Of a stretch of DNA of 51,706 nucleotides, positions 32,338 to 40,785 are shown one piece after another. Where the stretch lies: positions 1 through 51,706 of the forward strand of contig CAAEMZ010000046.1 in NCBI GenBank assembly GCA_900757195.1, in the 5' to 3' direction. Every line of letters starts with the position of its first letter. The stretch's first letter is position 1. The stretch is from Lachnospiraceae bacterium (GTDB lineage Bacteria > Bacillota > Clostridia > Lachnospirales > Lachnospiraceae). Both the position numbers and the translations under genes were made by a program. The notes beneath the pieces are model-generated. The model had not been told where the DNA came from, did not search any database, and saw only the letters and a program-made list of their open reading frames with translations.

Positions 32338-32852
32338 GCAATCACTCCCGGTGTCTTTTTTTCATCACTCCAGTTACAGGCTTCTGCTGCCGGACAGGCA
32401 TAACAGGCACGGGATATTTTATCCGCCCGGTAAAGAATCCTTCCAAGCGCTGTTTTTTCGGCAGCTTTCCGATTCCGGTGGCTCAAAATCGCCCGGCAGA
32501 TTTCTTCTGTCTCTTCCGGCGTATAGCCGGCATCGTCAAGAATTTCCCGGCCGATATCCGCACTGGCCACATGATGGCCGATACCTTCCGTGTACTGAAG
32601 ATATTTTCCCACATCATGAAGCAGTCCGGCGCCGTAAATCACATCCTTCGGATAGTCCAGAGACTGTTCCAGCGTTTCGATCCAGGCAATCCGGGACACA
32701 TCCAGCAAATGTTTCATATCGTGTCCGCAGAAAATCCGCTCCTTCTCCAGCGCTTCGATCATCCGCATGGATTTTTTGAACGCCGGATGCCGGATGATTT
32801 TCTGTACCCGCTCCATATTTTGGGGAATTTCAAATTTTTTATTTTCTCTCAT
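32334..32852 (-). CDS. HD-domain phosphohydrolase-like protein in the folate operon
   Basis: 172 aa. The HD signature is complete: H48 after GHDMK, H79-D80 in LLHDVGKYLQY, H94 in GHHVASAD, H125 in ILSHRN and D144 in YRADKISR. The C-terminus carries a C150-x2-C153-x5-C159 motif (CYACPAAEAC), unusual for small HD proteins. HD proteins are metal-dependent phosphatases, often of nucleotides. It sits between folE (3-bp gap) and folP (4-bp overlap), exactly where a dihydroneopterin triphosphate phosphohydrolase is needed and no Nudix FolQ is visible. That role is an inference from position. Confidence 0.85.
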   Translation of the reverse strand: MRENKKFEIPQNMERVQKIIRHPAFKKSMRMIEALEKERIFCGHDMKHLLDVSRIAWIETLEQSLDYPKDVIYGAGLLHDVGKYLQYTEGIGHHVASADIGREILDDAGYTPEETEEICRAILSHRNRKAAEKTALGRILYRADKISRACYACPAAEACNWSDEKKTPGVIA

Positions 32853-32855
32853 TTT

Positions 32856-33410
32856 TTATTTCACCATCTGAAACACCGTCTGCTGCAATGCCGGATGATT
32901 TTCAAAGGCGCCGCGGCAGATATAGGTCATCGTCCGGCTGCCCGGCTTCTTAATGCCGCGCATGGTCATGCACATATGCTCCGCTTCAAGAATGACCATG
33001 ACCCCCTTTGGTTTCAGATATTCCATAATGGCATCGCCGATCTGAGCCGTCATCTGCTCCTGAATCTGAGGTCTTCTGGCATAGACATCCACCGTTCTGG
33101 CGAGCTTACTGAGCCCCACAACCTTATCGTCCGGAATATAAGCAATATGAGCTTTTCCGTAAAAAGGCAGCAGATGGTGCTCGCAGGTCGAATAAAAGGT
33201 GATATCCTTTTCCAGAACCATTTCATTATTTATCGCAGGAAAGGTCTTGCCAAGATGTACCGAAACATCTTCGTCCATTCCGCCATAGATTTCTTTATAC
33301 ATATTTGCAATACGCTTTGGCGTCTCCATCAGCCCCGGCCGTTCGACATCCTCACCGATGCCCTCCAGCAGCATCCGTATCGCCGTTTCAATCTTCTTTT
33401 CATCAATCAT
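32856..33410 (-). CDS. folE: GTP cyclohydrolase I
   Basis: Converts GTP to dihydroneopterin triphosphate, the first folate step. The zinc site Cys and His lie in TCEHHLLPFYGKAHIAY, and the family motifs GLSKLARTVDVYARRPQIQE and MVILEAEHMCMTMRG are present; 184 aa, full length. GGAGG lies 10 bases before the ATG. It follows folC by 48 bp and precedes the HD gene by 3 bp. Confidence 0.97.
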   Translation of the reverse strand: MIDEKKIETAIRMLLEGIGEDVERPGLMETPKRIANMYKEIYGGMDEDVSVHLGKTFPAINNEMVLEKDITFYSTCEHHLLPFYGKAHIAYIPDDKVVGLSKLARTVDVYARRPQIQEQMTAQIGDAIMEYLKPKGVMVILEAEHMCMTMRGIKKPGSRTMTYICRGAFENHPALQQTVFQMVK

Positions 33411-33458
33411 TGTGTCAATGCCTCCATATTTTCCCCTCTGTATTTCATCATAGCCTAC

Positions 33459-34766
33459 TCACTTTGGGCTAATTATATCACATATTGTTGAAATAGTTGA
33501 TAAGGAGCCGAAAATAATTATGATATCCCCGTCTCCGGCCCATGCCCCCGCCAGATTCAGCGCGCCCTCTGCGGTACCGCCGTCCAGCACATTGGCATAA
33601 AAGGCCTCTGCCGCCGCTGCAAGCCGTTCACTCTCAAGGCCCCGGGCATTTTCCGGGGTGAAACTGATGAGGGTATCCGAAACCGGAGCCATCGCTTTTA
33701 ATATCGAAGGATAGTCCTTATCCGCAAAAACGCCCATTACCAGCAGACATCTTTTTTCCGGAAACCATGTCCGGATCGTTTCCCGAAGACTTACGGCGCC
33801 TTCCGGATTATGGGCGCCGTCAACAAACATCAGCGGCCGTTTCGACAGACATTCAAATCTTCCCGGCCACCGTGCTTCGGACAGGCCTTCCCGGATCAGG
33901 GGTTCCAACGGCTGCTTCAATGCCAGCGCCTCCACGGCTTCGATGGCCAGGCAGGCATTTTTCACCTGATAAGTTCCCCCGAGATATACATTCAAATCCC
34001 TGTAATCTTTGTAATCAAAGGTCTGCTGAAGTTTGAGTCCCCTGCCGTCCTCGAATATCTGCCGGGCGCCCACCCGCAGTCTCTCCGTATCCACCACTGT
34101 CCATGGAATATCTTTTTCACGGCTGACCCTTTCAATAACGTCCATAGCCTCTTTCTGCTGCGGATAAACCACCGCAGCCACTCCGTTTTTCAGGATTCCC
34201 GCCTTTTCGGAAGCAATCTCTGTCAGCGTATTTCCGAGCTGAGCCATATGATCCATGGAAATGGAAGTAAGCACCGTTAATACCGGATGCTCAACAACAT
34301 TCGTTGAATCCAGACGGCCGCCCATACCAGTCTCCAGGACTACATAATCACAGGCCTTTTCTTTAAAGTACCAGAAGCCGAGGGCTGTCTCCGCCTCAAA
34401 AACCGTCGGAAGTTCGATGCCGTCCCTCTCCATTTCTCCGTAAATTTGGCGGATTCGCGACATTCCCTCTGTCAGTGCCTCTTTTTCAATGTAATCTCCA
34501 TTGATCTGTATCCGTTCTCTATAATCATATAAGGTTGGCGATATATATCGTCCAACCTTATATCCCGCCGTTTTCAGTATAGCGGCAATCATCGTACAGA
34601 CCGAACCTTTACCGTTGGTCCCTGCAACATGGATGATTTTCAGAGACCGCTCCGGATGTCCCATCCGTTCCAGAAGCTCATTCATGCGCTCCAGGCCGAG
34701 ATGGATTCCGGATTTTCCGATCTGTTCGATCCATGCCATTGTTTCTTCATAGGTTCTGTTTTCCAT
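33459..34766 (-). CDS. folC: Folylpolyglutamate synthase / dihydrofolate synthase
   Basis: FolC adds glutamate to dihydropteroate and extends folate polyglutamate tails, a Mur-ligase-type reaction. Seen: P-loop HVAGTNGKGSVCTM, the ETGMGGRLDSTN signature, ISMDHMAQLG, and the C-terminal FVDGAHNPEGA motif. The open frame begins at a GTG (34778), but AGGTGG lies 8 bases before the ATG at 34766, giving 435 aa. It follows the methyltransferase gene by 12 bp. Confidence 0.95.
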   Translation of the reverse strand: MENRTYEETMAWIEQIGKSGIHLGLERMNELLERMGHPERSLKIIHVAGTNGKGSVCTMIAAILKTAGYKVGRYISPTLYDYRERIQINGDYIEKEALTEGMSRIRQIYGEMERDGIELPTVFEAETALGFWYFKEKACDYVVLETGMGGRLDSTNVVEHPVLTVLTSISMDHMAQLGNTLTEIASEKAGILKNGVAAVVYPQQKEAMDVIERVSREKDIPWTVVDTERLRVGARQIFEDGRGLKLQQTFDYKDYRDLNVYLGGTYQVKNACLAIEAVEALALKQPLEPLIREGLSEARWPGRFECLSKRPLMFVDGAHNPEGAVSLRETIRTWFPEKRCLLVMGVFADKDYPSILKAMAPVSDTLISFTPENARGLESERLAAAAEAFYANVLDGGTAEGALNLAGAWAGDGDIIIIFGSLSTISTICDIISPK

Positions 34767-34778
34767 CCTTCTGCCCAC

Positions 34779-35981
34779 CTACTTTTCGTCACAAACCTGG
34801 AAAATATAAAATTTCAAATAATAGGATTCATCCGCCGCCCATAAAATCGGATGATCCGGCGCCTGGGTGCGGAATTCTACCTGACGCAGCCGTTTATGAG
34901 CGCTCCGGGCCGCCTGATGGATCGTCTCTGTGAACCGTTCAAAATCCATAAAGTGGGAGCAGGAGCAGGTTACCAGATAACCGCCGTCTTTTACCAGCTT
35001 CAGGCCGCGGATATTGATTTCCCGGTAGCCTTTCACCGCATTTTTAATGGAATTTCTCGACTTTGTAAATGCCGGCGGATCAAGAACGACCAGATCAAAT
35101 TTTTTACCTTCTTTTTCCAGAGCCGGAAGGTATTCAAAAACATCGGCACAGACAAAATCCACCCGGTCTTCCACCTGATTCAGACGGGCATTTTCCCGGG
35201 CCTGATCCACCGCAAGCTGGGATGCATCCACCCCGGTCACATGGGCCGCGCCGCCCACTGCCGCATTTAATGCAAAAGATCCCGTATGGGTAAAACAATC
35301 CAGAACATCATATCCGGCGCTCAGCTTTCCGACAGCCTTACGGTTTTCTTTCTGGTCCAGGAAAAATCCGGTTTTCTGTCCGTCCTTCACATCGACCATA
35401 TATTTCACACCATTTTCCACAATCGGAACCTTCGTTTCAAAAGCCGCACCGATAAAGCCCTTGACCCGTTCCATACCTTCCTGCTGGCGGACTTTGGCAT
35501 CGCTTCGCTCATAAATCCCCCGGATAGAAATACCGTCTTCGGCCATAACCTCTTTCAGCAATTCAAGAATCCTTAATTTATATTTATCTATACCGAGGGC
35601 CAGCGACTGAACGACGAGCACATCGGAAAATTTATCCACCACCAGTCCCGGCAGAAAATCCGCCTCACCGAAAATCACCCGGCAGCTATCCGTATCAATG
35701 ACTTTTTTCCGGTAATCCCAGGCATTTTTCACCCGCATCCGCAGAAAATCATCGTCAATCTCCTGATCCACATTCCGGGTCATCATCCGCACACGAATTT
35801 TGGAATGTTCGTTTATAAAGCCCCGTCCCATCGGATATCCGTCAAAATCCCGGACAATGACATCACCGCCGTTTTCACAGCTTCCCATAACGGTTTCAAT
35901 TTCATTATCATAAACCCAGGCGCCGCCGGCTTTCAGCGTCCGGCCTTCACCTTTTTTTAACGTCACTACTGGTATTCCCAT
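34779..35981 (-). CDS. Class I SAM-dependent rRNA methyltransferase, RlmI-like
   Basis: About 400 aa. An N-terminal PUA-like RNA-binding domain (about 1-75) precedes a Rossmann methyltransferase with DVLDCFTHTGSFALNAA (SAM motif I), GVDASQLAVDQARENARLN, the catalytic-site VVLDPPAFTKS and YLVTCSCSHFM with the Cys used by m5C enzymes. Best match is the RlmI/RlmO family that methylates C1962 of 23S rRNA; target is inferred. Two adjacent ATGs exist (35984, 35981); the second has better spacing from GAGG. It is the first gene of the long folate-pheA-ppk operon. Confidence 0.92.
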   Translation of the reverse strand: MGIPVVTLKKGEGRTLKAGGAWVYDNEIETVMGSCENGGDVIVRDFDGYPMGRGFINEHSKIRVRMMTRNVDQEIDDDFLRMRVKNAWDYRKKVIDTDSCRVIFGEADFLPGLVVDKFSDVLVVQSLALGIDKYKLRILELLKEVMAEDGISIRGIYERSDAKVRQQEGMERVKGFIGAAFETKVPIVENGVKYMVDVKDGQKTGFFLDQKENRKAVGKLSAGYDVLDCFTHTGSFALNAAVGGAAHVTGVDASQLAVDQARENARLNQVEDRVDFVCADVFEYLPALEKEGKKFDLVVLDPPAFTKSRNSIKNAVKGYREINIRGLKLVKDGGYLVTCSCSHFMDFERFTETIHQAARSAHKRLRQVEFRTQAPDHPILWAADESYYLKFYIFQVCDEK

Positions 35982-36023
35982 CATTTTACCTCTTTTTCTT
36001 TTCCTAATGTTATATATTTATTT

Positions 36024-36052
36024 ACTTTACCATTGCCATGGAAGGGAATCAA
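36024..36052 (-). promoter_or_regulatory. Promoter of the rlmI-like/folate/pheA/ppk operon
   Basis: Minus strand -35 TTGATT (36047-36052), 17-base spacer, -10 TAAAGT (36024-36029) preceded by TGG, about 43 bases before the first start codon. It lies in the divergent gap with the plus-strand gene at 36098. Confidence 0.7.
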
Positions 36053-36097
36053 GAGATTTTCATGAATAATTTGTCCGGGTAACGGCATAATATATCT

Positions 36098-36493
36098 ATG
36101 AAGAAAAATTTCATTCTTTGTGGTCTGGCGGGTTGGTGTATGGAAGTACTGTGGACCGGACTGGGTTCCATAGTGTCACGTGACCCCAAGCTGACCTGCC
36201 GGACTTCTGTGTGGATGTTTCCAATCTATGGAATGGCCGCCTTTCTGTCTCCCATCAGCAAACGGATGACTGGCAAAAAAACAATTTATCGGGGAGGTAT
36301 GTACACACTGCTCATTTTTGCCACGGAATACGCCACCGGCGCAGTTCTGAAAAAATTTCACCGCTGCCCCTGGGATTACAGCCGACAGCCTGCAAATATC
36401 CATGGATTAATCAACCTGTGCTATACCCCGCTCTGGTTTGGCGCCGGTCTTTTTTTTGAAAAGCTTTTATCATGGGAATCTGAAGAAAAATAA
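36098..36493 (+). CDS. Putative ABC-transporter type IV / CmpB-like membrane protein
   Basis: 131-aa membrane protein with three to four TM helices and the motif set of PF06541: GWCMEVLWTG in the first helix, SVWMFPIYGMAAFL in the second, and CPWDYSRQPANIHGLINLCY with PLWFGAGLFFEKL in the last. Despite the family name its function is not established. No good SD precedes the ATG; an AT-rich TAATAT lies just 8 bases before it. It is a lone plus-strand gene, divergent from the folate operon and upstream of the EamA pair, which has its own promoter. Confidence 0.85.
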   Translation: MKKNFILCGLAGWCMEVLWTGLGSIVSRDPKLTCRTSVWMFPIYGMAAFLSPISKRMTGKKTIYRGGMYTLLIFATEYATGAVLKKFHRCPWDYSRQPANIHGLINLCYTPLWFGAGLFFEKLLSWESEEK

Positions 36494-36504
36494 CCGATCC
36501 ATGA

Positions 36505-36533
36505 TTTACATTTACTCTGTTCTGTCTTATAAT
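36505..36533 (+). promoter_or_regulatory. Promoter of the EamA transporter pair
   Basis: Plus strand -35 TTTACA (36505-36510), 17-base spacer, perfect -10 TATAAT (36528-36533), 36 bases before the first ATG. Confidence 0.85.
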
Positions 36534-36569
36534 AAATAAATTAGACTTAAAATACAGAGGTGAACGACT

Positions 36570-37457
36570 ATGACAAATAAACAAAAAGGAATTTTGTGCA
36601 TCCTTATTTCCGCATTTTCCTTTGCACTGATGAATCTTTTTGTGCAGCTGGCAGGAGATATCAATCCGATTCAGAAAAGCTTTTTTCGAAATCTCATCGC
36701 TTTTATCTTTGCCGCCGCTATTTTATTGAAAGGACACGATTTTTCATATCAGAAACGCAATTTAAAATATCTTTTTCTCCGCTCGGCTCTGGGAACGGTC
36801 GGTATTTTGTGCAATTATTATGCCCTTGGCCATATGCTCCTGTCGGATGCTTCCATGCTCGGCAAGCTGTCTCCCTTTGTCGTTCTTATTTGTTCCTACA
36901 TTTTTTTAAAGGAAAAAATAAACGGCTTTCAGGTGTTCAGTATTGTCATCGCTTTCATCGGCAGCCTTTTTATCATCCGTCCCGGATTTTCCCTGACGGA
37001 AATGTTTCCGGCGCTCATGGGACTGGCCGGAGCCATCGCCGCCGGAGGGGCCTATACGACCGTGCGTTATCTCGGCCTTCGGGGTGAGCGGGGACCTTTT
37101 ATCGTTTTCTTTTTCTCGGCCTTTTCCTGTGTGGCCGTACTTCCCTACATTCTCCTGAATTTCGAACCGATGACCTTTTATCAGCTCGGAATGCTTATGC
37201 TGGCAGGCCTTGCCGCTTCCGGCGGACAGTTCGGCGTTACCTATGCCTATAAGTTTGCTCCGGCCAAGGAAATTTCGGTTTACGATTACACCATGGTTAT
37301 TTTTGCAGCCATTCTCGGCTTCTTTGCCTTTGGACAGATCCCGGACGGTCTCAGTCTGATCGGATACGTGATTATCTGCGGAATTTCTATATTAATGTAT
37401 ATGTACAATATGGGATATCTTAAATTAACGAAAGGAACGACAGTTCATCATGAATAA
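36570..37457 (+). CDS. EamA/DMT family permease (first of two)
   Basis: 295 aa, ten predicted TM helices in two five-helix EamA repeats (for example RNLIAFIFAAAILL in the first repeat and AYTTVRYLGLRGE between the two). The drug/metabolite transporter superfamily moves amino acids, nucleotides or metabolites; the substrate cannot be told. AGAGGTG lies 7 bases before the ATG. It overlaps the second permease gene by 8 bp, so both are translated from one message and may form a heterodimer. Confidence 0.92.
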   Translation: MTNKQKGILCILISAFSFALMNLFVQLAGDINPIQKSFFRNLIAFIFAAAILLKGHDFSYQKRNLKYLFLRSALGTVGILCNYYALGHMLLSDASMLGKLSPFVVLICSYIFLKEKINGFQVFSIVIAFIGSLFIIRPGFSLTEMFPALMGLAGAIAAGGAYTTVRYLGLRGERGPFIVFFFSAFSCVAVLPYILLNFEPMTFYQLGMLMLAGLAASGGQFGVTYAYKFAPAKEISVYDYTMVIFAAILGFFAFGQIPDGLSLIGYVIICGISILMYMYNMGYLKLTKGTTVHHE

Positions 37458-38376
37458 GACAAAAAATACATTACTGCTTCTTTTAACGGCCTTTATCTGG
37501 GGCGTTGCTTTTGTGGCCCAGAGCGTGGGAATGGACTACGTAGGCCCCCTGACCTTTAATGCCTCCCGGTTCATTATCGGTGCCATTTTTCTCATTCCCT
37601 GCATCGCCTTTCTGGATGCCCTGAAAAAAAGAGACAAAGATACGGCGCCTTCCGCCGGGCCCTCATCTTCGGATAAAAAGTCACTGCTTATCGGCGGTCT
37701 CTGCTGCGGCCTGATTATTACGGTTGCCAGTACCCTGCAGCAATACGGTATCGCCTATACCACCGTCGGTAAAGCCGGCTTCATCACCGCCCTGTATATC
37801 GTTCTGGTTCCCGTCTTCGGCATCTTTTTAAAAAAGCGCCCGCGGATGATTATCTGGATCAGCGTCATTCTGGCTCTGGCAGGTCTTTATTTTCTCTGCA
37901 TGACCGACAGTCTCAGCTTCAGTAAAGGCGATACGCTGGTACTGCTCTGCGCTGCCGCTTTTTCCGTACATATTTTAGTCATCGACCATTTTTCACCAAA
38001 GGTCGATGGGGTCCGCATGTCCTTTATCCAGTTTCTCATTGCGGGAATCCTCTGCGGCATCCCGGCGCTGATTCTGGAACGTCCGACCCTCTCCGCCCTG
38101 ACGGCTGCCTGGGCGCCAATCCTCTATGCGGGAATTCTTTCCTGCGGCATCGCCTATACGCTGCAGATCGTGGCCCAGAAAAACTATGATCCGACCATCG
38201 CCTCTCTGATTCTCAGTCTGGAGTCTGTCTTCAGCGTTCTGGCGGGATGGATCCTTCTGCGGGAAGCCCTGTCACCGAGAGAAATTTTCGGCTGCATCCT
38301 CGTATTCACCGCAATTATTCTCGTCCAGCTTCCGGAACGCAAAAAAGCGCCGGCCGGCGACATTATTTCCGGGTAA
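37450..38376 (+). CDS. EamA/DMT family permease (second of two)
   Basis: 308 aa with ten TM helices and two EamA repeats; typical elements are TAFIWGVAFVAQSVGMDYVG at the start, a polar insert at about residues 58-77 rich in Ser, Asp and Lys, YTTVGKAGFITALYIVLVP in the middle and SLILSLESVFSVLAGW in the last repeat. The last motif is typical of bacterial EamA exporters. It starts within the end of the first permease gene and is followed by a strong terminator. Substrate unknown. Confidence 0.92.
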   Translation: MNKTKNTLLLLLTAFIWGVAFVAQSVGMDYVGPLTFNASRFIIGAIFLIPCIAFLDALKKRDKDTAPSAGPSSSDKKSLLIGGLCCGLIITVASTLQQYGIAYTTVGKAGFITALYIVLVPVFGIFLKKRPRMIIWISVILALAGLYFLCMTDSLSFSKGDTLVLLCAAAFSVHILVIDHFSPKVDGVRMSFIQFLIAGILCGIPALILERPTLSALTAAWAPILYAGILSCGIAYTLQIVAQKNYDPTIASLILSLESVFSVLAGWILLREALSPREIFGCILVFTAIILVQLPERKKAPAGDIISG

Positions 38377-38379
38377 TTC

Positions 38380-38434
38380 AAAGCCCCTTTTCGGAAAAGG
38401 TTCTTCGGGAACGTTTCCGGAAAGGGGCTTTTTT
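38380..38434 (+). terminator. Intrinsic terminator after the EamA pair
   Basis: Long stem AAAGCCCCTTTtCGGAAA / TTTCCGgAAAGGGGCTTT with a 12-base loop and a T6 run on the plus strand. It also separates the pair from the convergent LysR gene. Confidence 0.9.
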
Positions 38435-38451
38435 GATTGTTTTTTCTGAAT

Positions 38452-39351
38452 TTATTTTCCGTAGGTTTTTAAAATTTCAACATATCGTTTTGCCAGGATG
38501 CTCAGGGGCATCCCTTTTCTTTTAATATACCCGACCGTCATCTGTTCGTCCGTATCCAGCGGTATGGACACATAATTGCCGCCGTTCAGATCGCCGCAGA
38601 TGATTCCGGAACACAGCGTATAACCATTCATGCCGGTCATCAGATTTAACATCGTCGCCCGGTCATCGGCCTTGATTACCTGCTTATAAGGCGCTGTACT
38701 GTACATTTCCTCTGCAAAATAAAAGGAATTTTTTTCGCCCTGCTCAAATGACAGGCAGGGATAATCCTGAAGTTCGTCAAACTGTATGACCTTCTGCGCC
38801 GCCAGCGGATGATTTTTACTGATATATACCGATATATGGCAGGAAAACAATTCTGTAAACTCCAGCATATTTTCCATCAGGATTTTCCGAAGGGCCTTCT
38901 GATTAAAATGATCTCTGTACAAAATCCCGATTTCACTGCGGTCATTTTTTACATTTTCAATGACTTCATAGGTTTTGGTTTCATGAACCGCAAACTCATA
39001 TTCATCGTGATCAAATTCCTTTGCCATGGTAATAAAAGCTTCGACAGCAAAGGAATAATGCTGCATGGAAACACTGAATTTTTTCTTAGACGGTCTGTTC
39101 TCTATAAAGCGGTCTTCCATCATATGATAGAGTTCCACCATCTGCCTGGCATAGCTTAAAAAGGCTTCGCCTTCGGCCGTCAGAACAATTCCCTTATTAT
39201 TCCGGATAAATATTTCCGTATGGATTTCTTCTTCCAGATCCCGGATCGTACTGGATAATGCCGGCTGGGAAACAAAAAGTTCCGCCGCGGCTTTATTCAT
39301 TGATTTCACATCGGCAATTTTCACCACATAAATTAACTGCTGTAATGTCAC
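38452..39351 (-). CDS. LysR family transcriptional regulator
   Basis: 299 aa. The N-terminal winged HTH is clear (QLIYVVKIADVKSMNKAAAE, QPALSSTIRDLEEEI, FIRNNKGIVLTAEGEAFLSYA), followed by a substrate-binding co-inducer domain. The start is GTG at 39351 with GGAGG 7 bases upstream. It lies 27 bp after metY on the same strand, so it is likely cotranscribed with it. A T-N11-A inverted repeat at about -66 of the metY promoter suggests that it controls metY, as CysB/CmbR-type regulators do for sulfur genes. Confidence 0.93.
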   Translation of the reverse strand: MTLQQLIYVVKIADVKSMNKAAAELFVSQPALSSTIRDLEEEIHTEIFIRNNKGIVLTAEGEAFLSYARQMVELYHMMEDRFIENRPSKKKFSVSMQHYSFAVEAFITMAKEFDHDEYEFAVHETKTYEVIENVKNDRSEIGILYRDHFNQKALRKILMENMLEFTELFSCHISVYISKNHPLAAQKVIQFDELQDYPCLSFEQGEKNSFYFAEEMYSTAPYKQVIKADDRATMLNLMTGMNGYTLCSGIICGDLNGGNYVSIPLDTDEQMTVGYIKRKGMPLSILAKRYVEILKTYGK

Positions 39352-39378
39352 GGCTTCACCTCCTCCGGTCCGCTTTTG

Positions 39379-40674
39379 TCATTCCGGTATCTGTTTCAGC
39401 GCCTGAAAACCATTTTCCAGATCCCGGATAATATCCTCCACATGTTCCGTTCCTATTGACAGCCGGATGGTATTTTCCCGGATGCCCTGTGCCTCCAGTT
39501 CTTCCCCGGTCAATTGACTGTGGGTTGTGGAGGCCGGATGGATCACAAGACTTTTTACATCGGCCACATTGGCCAGCAATGAAAAAATTTTCAGATGGTC
39601 AATAAATTTCCAGGCGGCCGCCCTTCCGCCTTTAATTTCAAAAGTAAAAATCGAAGCGCCGCCCTTCGGAAAATATTTTTCATACAGGAAATGATCGGGA
39701 TGCTCCGGAAGGGATGGATGGTTGACCTTTTCCACAAGCTCATGGCTGTTCAGATAAGCCACGACCTTCTTTGTATTTTCAATATGCCGTTCCAGTCTTA
39801 ATGAAAGGGTCTCCACCCCCTGCAGAAGCAGAAAGGCATTAAAAGGGGATATGGCCGCTCCCGTATCTCTGAGTAAGATAGCCCGGACATAGGTCACAAA
39901 GGCGGCCGCTCCCGCCGCTTCCGCAAAATTCACGCCGTGATAGCTCGGATTGGGCGACGCGATATTTTTATACCGGCCGCCTGCCTTCCAGTCAAACCGG
40001 CCGGCATCCACGATAATACCTCCGAGCGCCGTCCCATGGCCTCCGAGAAACTTTGTTGCGGAATGGACCACAATATCGGCGCCATGTTCGATCGGACGAA
40101 TCAGATAGGGGGTACCGAATGTATTGTCAATAACCAGCGGCAGTCCGTGTCTGTGGGCAATCTCCGCGATTCTGTCGATATCCGGTATATCCGCATTTGG
40201 ATTTCCCAGCGTTTCCAGATAAACGGCCTTTGTATTTGGCCGGATGGCCCTCTCCAGCGCCTCCGGATCATGGGCATCCACAAAGGTCGTCTCTACCCCG
40301 AACATGGATAAAGTATGGGCCATAAAATTGTAACTGCCGCCATAAATGGTCTTTTGTGCGACGATATGATCCCCGTTCTGAGCCAGCGCCTGAATGGTAT
40401 AAGTTATCGCTGCAGCCCCGCTGGCAAGAGCCAGTGCGGCCACGCCGCCTTCCAGAGCCGCCACTCTTTTCTCCAGCACCTCCTGTGTGGAATTTGTGAG
40501 CCGTCCGTATATATTCCCGGCATCCGCAAGCCCGAAACGGTCCGCTGCATGCTGTGAATTGTGGAAGACATAGGACGTTGTCTGATAAATCGGAACCGCT
40601 CTGGCATCCGTGGCAATATCCGCTTCTTCCTGACCAACGTGTAACTGTAATGTTTCAAATCTGTAATCTGCCAT
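39379..40674 (-). CDS. metY: O-acetylhomoserine sulfhydrylase
   Basis: PLP enzyme of the Cys/Met metabolism class: makes homocysteine from O-acetylhomoserine and sulfide, with possible cysteine synthase side activity. Motifs: ALASGAAAITYTIQ, YLETLGNPNADIPD, VIDNTFGTPYL and the PLP lysine K208 in VHSATKFLGGHGT. The frame is open 26 codons further upstream, but GGAGG sits 8 bases before the ATG at 40674, giving 431 aa, the usual length. It precedes a LysR regulator gene. Confidence 0.95.
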   Translation of the reverse strand: MADYRFETLQLHVGQEEADIATDARAVPIYQTTSYVFHNSQHAADRFGLADAGNIYGRLTNSTQEVLEKRVAALEGGVAALALASGAAAITYTIQALAQNGDHIVAQKTIYGGSYNFMAHTLSMFGVETTFVDAHDPEALERAIRPNTKAVYLETLGNPNADIPDIDRIAEIAHRHGLPLVIDNTFGTPYLIRPIEHGADIVVHSATKFLGGHGTALGGIIVDAGRFDWKAGGRYKNIASPNPSYHGVNFAEAAGAAAFVTYVRAILLRDTGAAISPFNAFLLLQGVETLSLRLERHIENTKKVVAYLNSHELVEKVNHPSLPEHPDHFLYEKYFPKGGASIFTFEIKGGRAAAWKFIDHLKIFSLLANVADVKSLVIHPASTTHSQLTGEELEAQGIRENTIRLSIGTEHVEDIIRDLENGFQALKQIPE

Positions 40675-40714
40675 ATATGTATCCTCCGTTTCTTTGTCTG
40701 TTTTCGTTAGATTC

Positions 40715-40743
40715 AATATACAGCAGATGCACAGATTTGTATA
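40715..40743 (-). promoter_or_regulatory. Candidate metY promoter
   Basis: Minus strand weak -35 TATACA (40738-40743), 17-base spacer, -10 TATATT (40715-40720), about 41 bases before the ATG. A poor -35 with a good -10 is typical of LysR-activated promoters. Confidence 0.5.
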
Positions 40744-40762
40744 ATACCGCAAACCAATGGTC

Positions 40763-40785
40763 AGCTATAAATTTTCATTATAGCT
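40763..40785 (-). promoter_or_regulatory. Candidate LysR-type operator upstream of metY
   Basis: Perfect 8-bp inverted repeat AGCTATAA-N7-TTATAGCT whose core ATAATGAAAATTTAT fits the T-N11-A rule for LysR-type boxes. Its centre is about 66 bases upstream of the predicted metY start site, the usual recognition-site position. It also overlaps the last base of the trpB-like coding region. Confidence 0.5.

Noticed and set aside
32478..33491. 337-aa plus-strand open frame opposite the HD gene and folE
   Set aside because: Low-complexity antisense frame covering two well-supported minus-strand genes; His/Phe-rich composition typical of a shadow frame.
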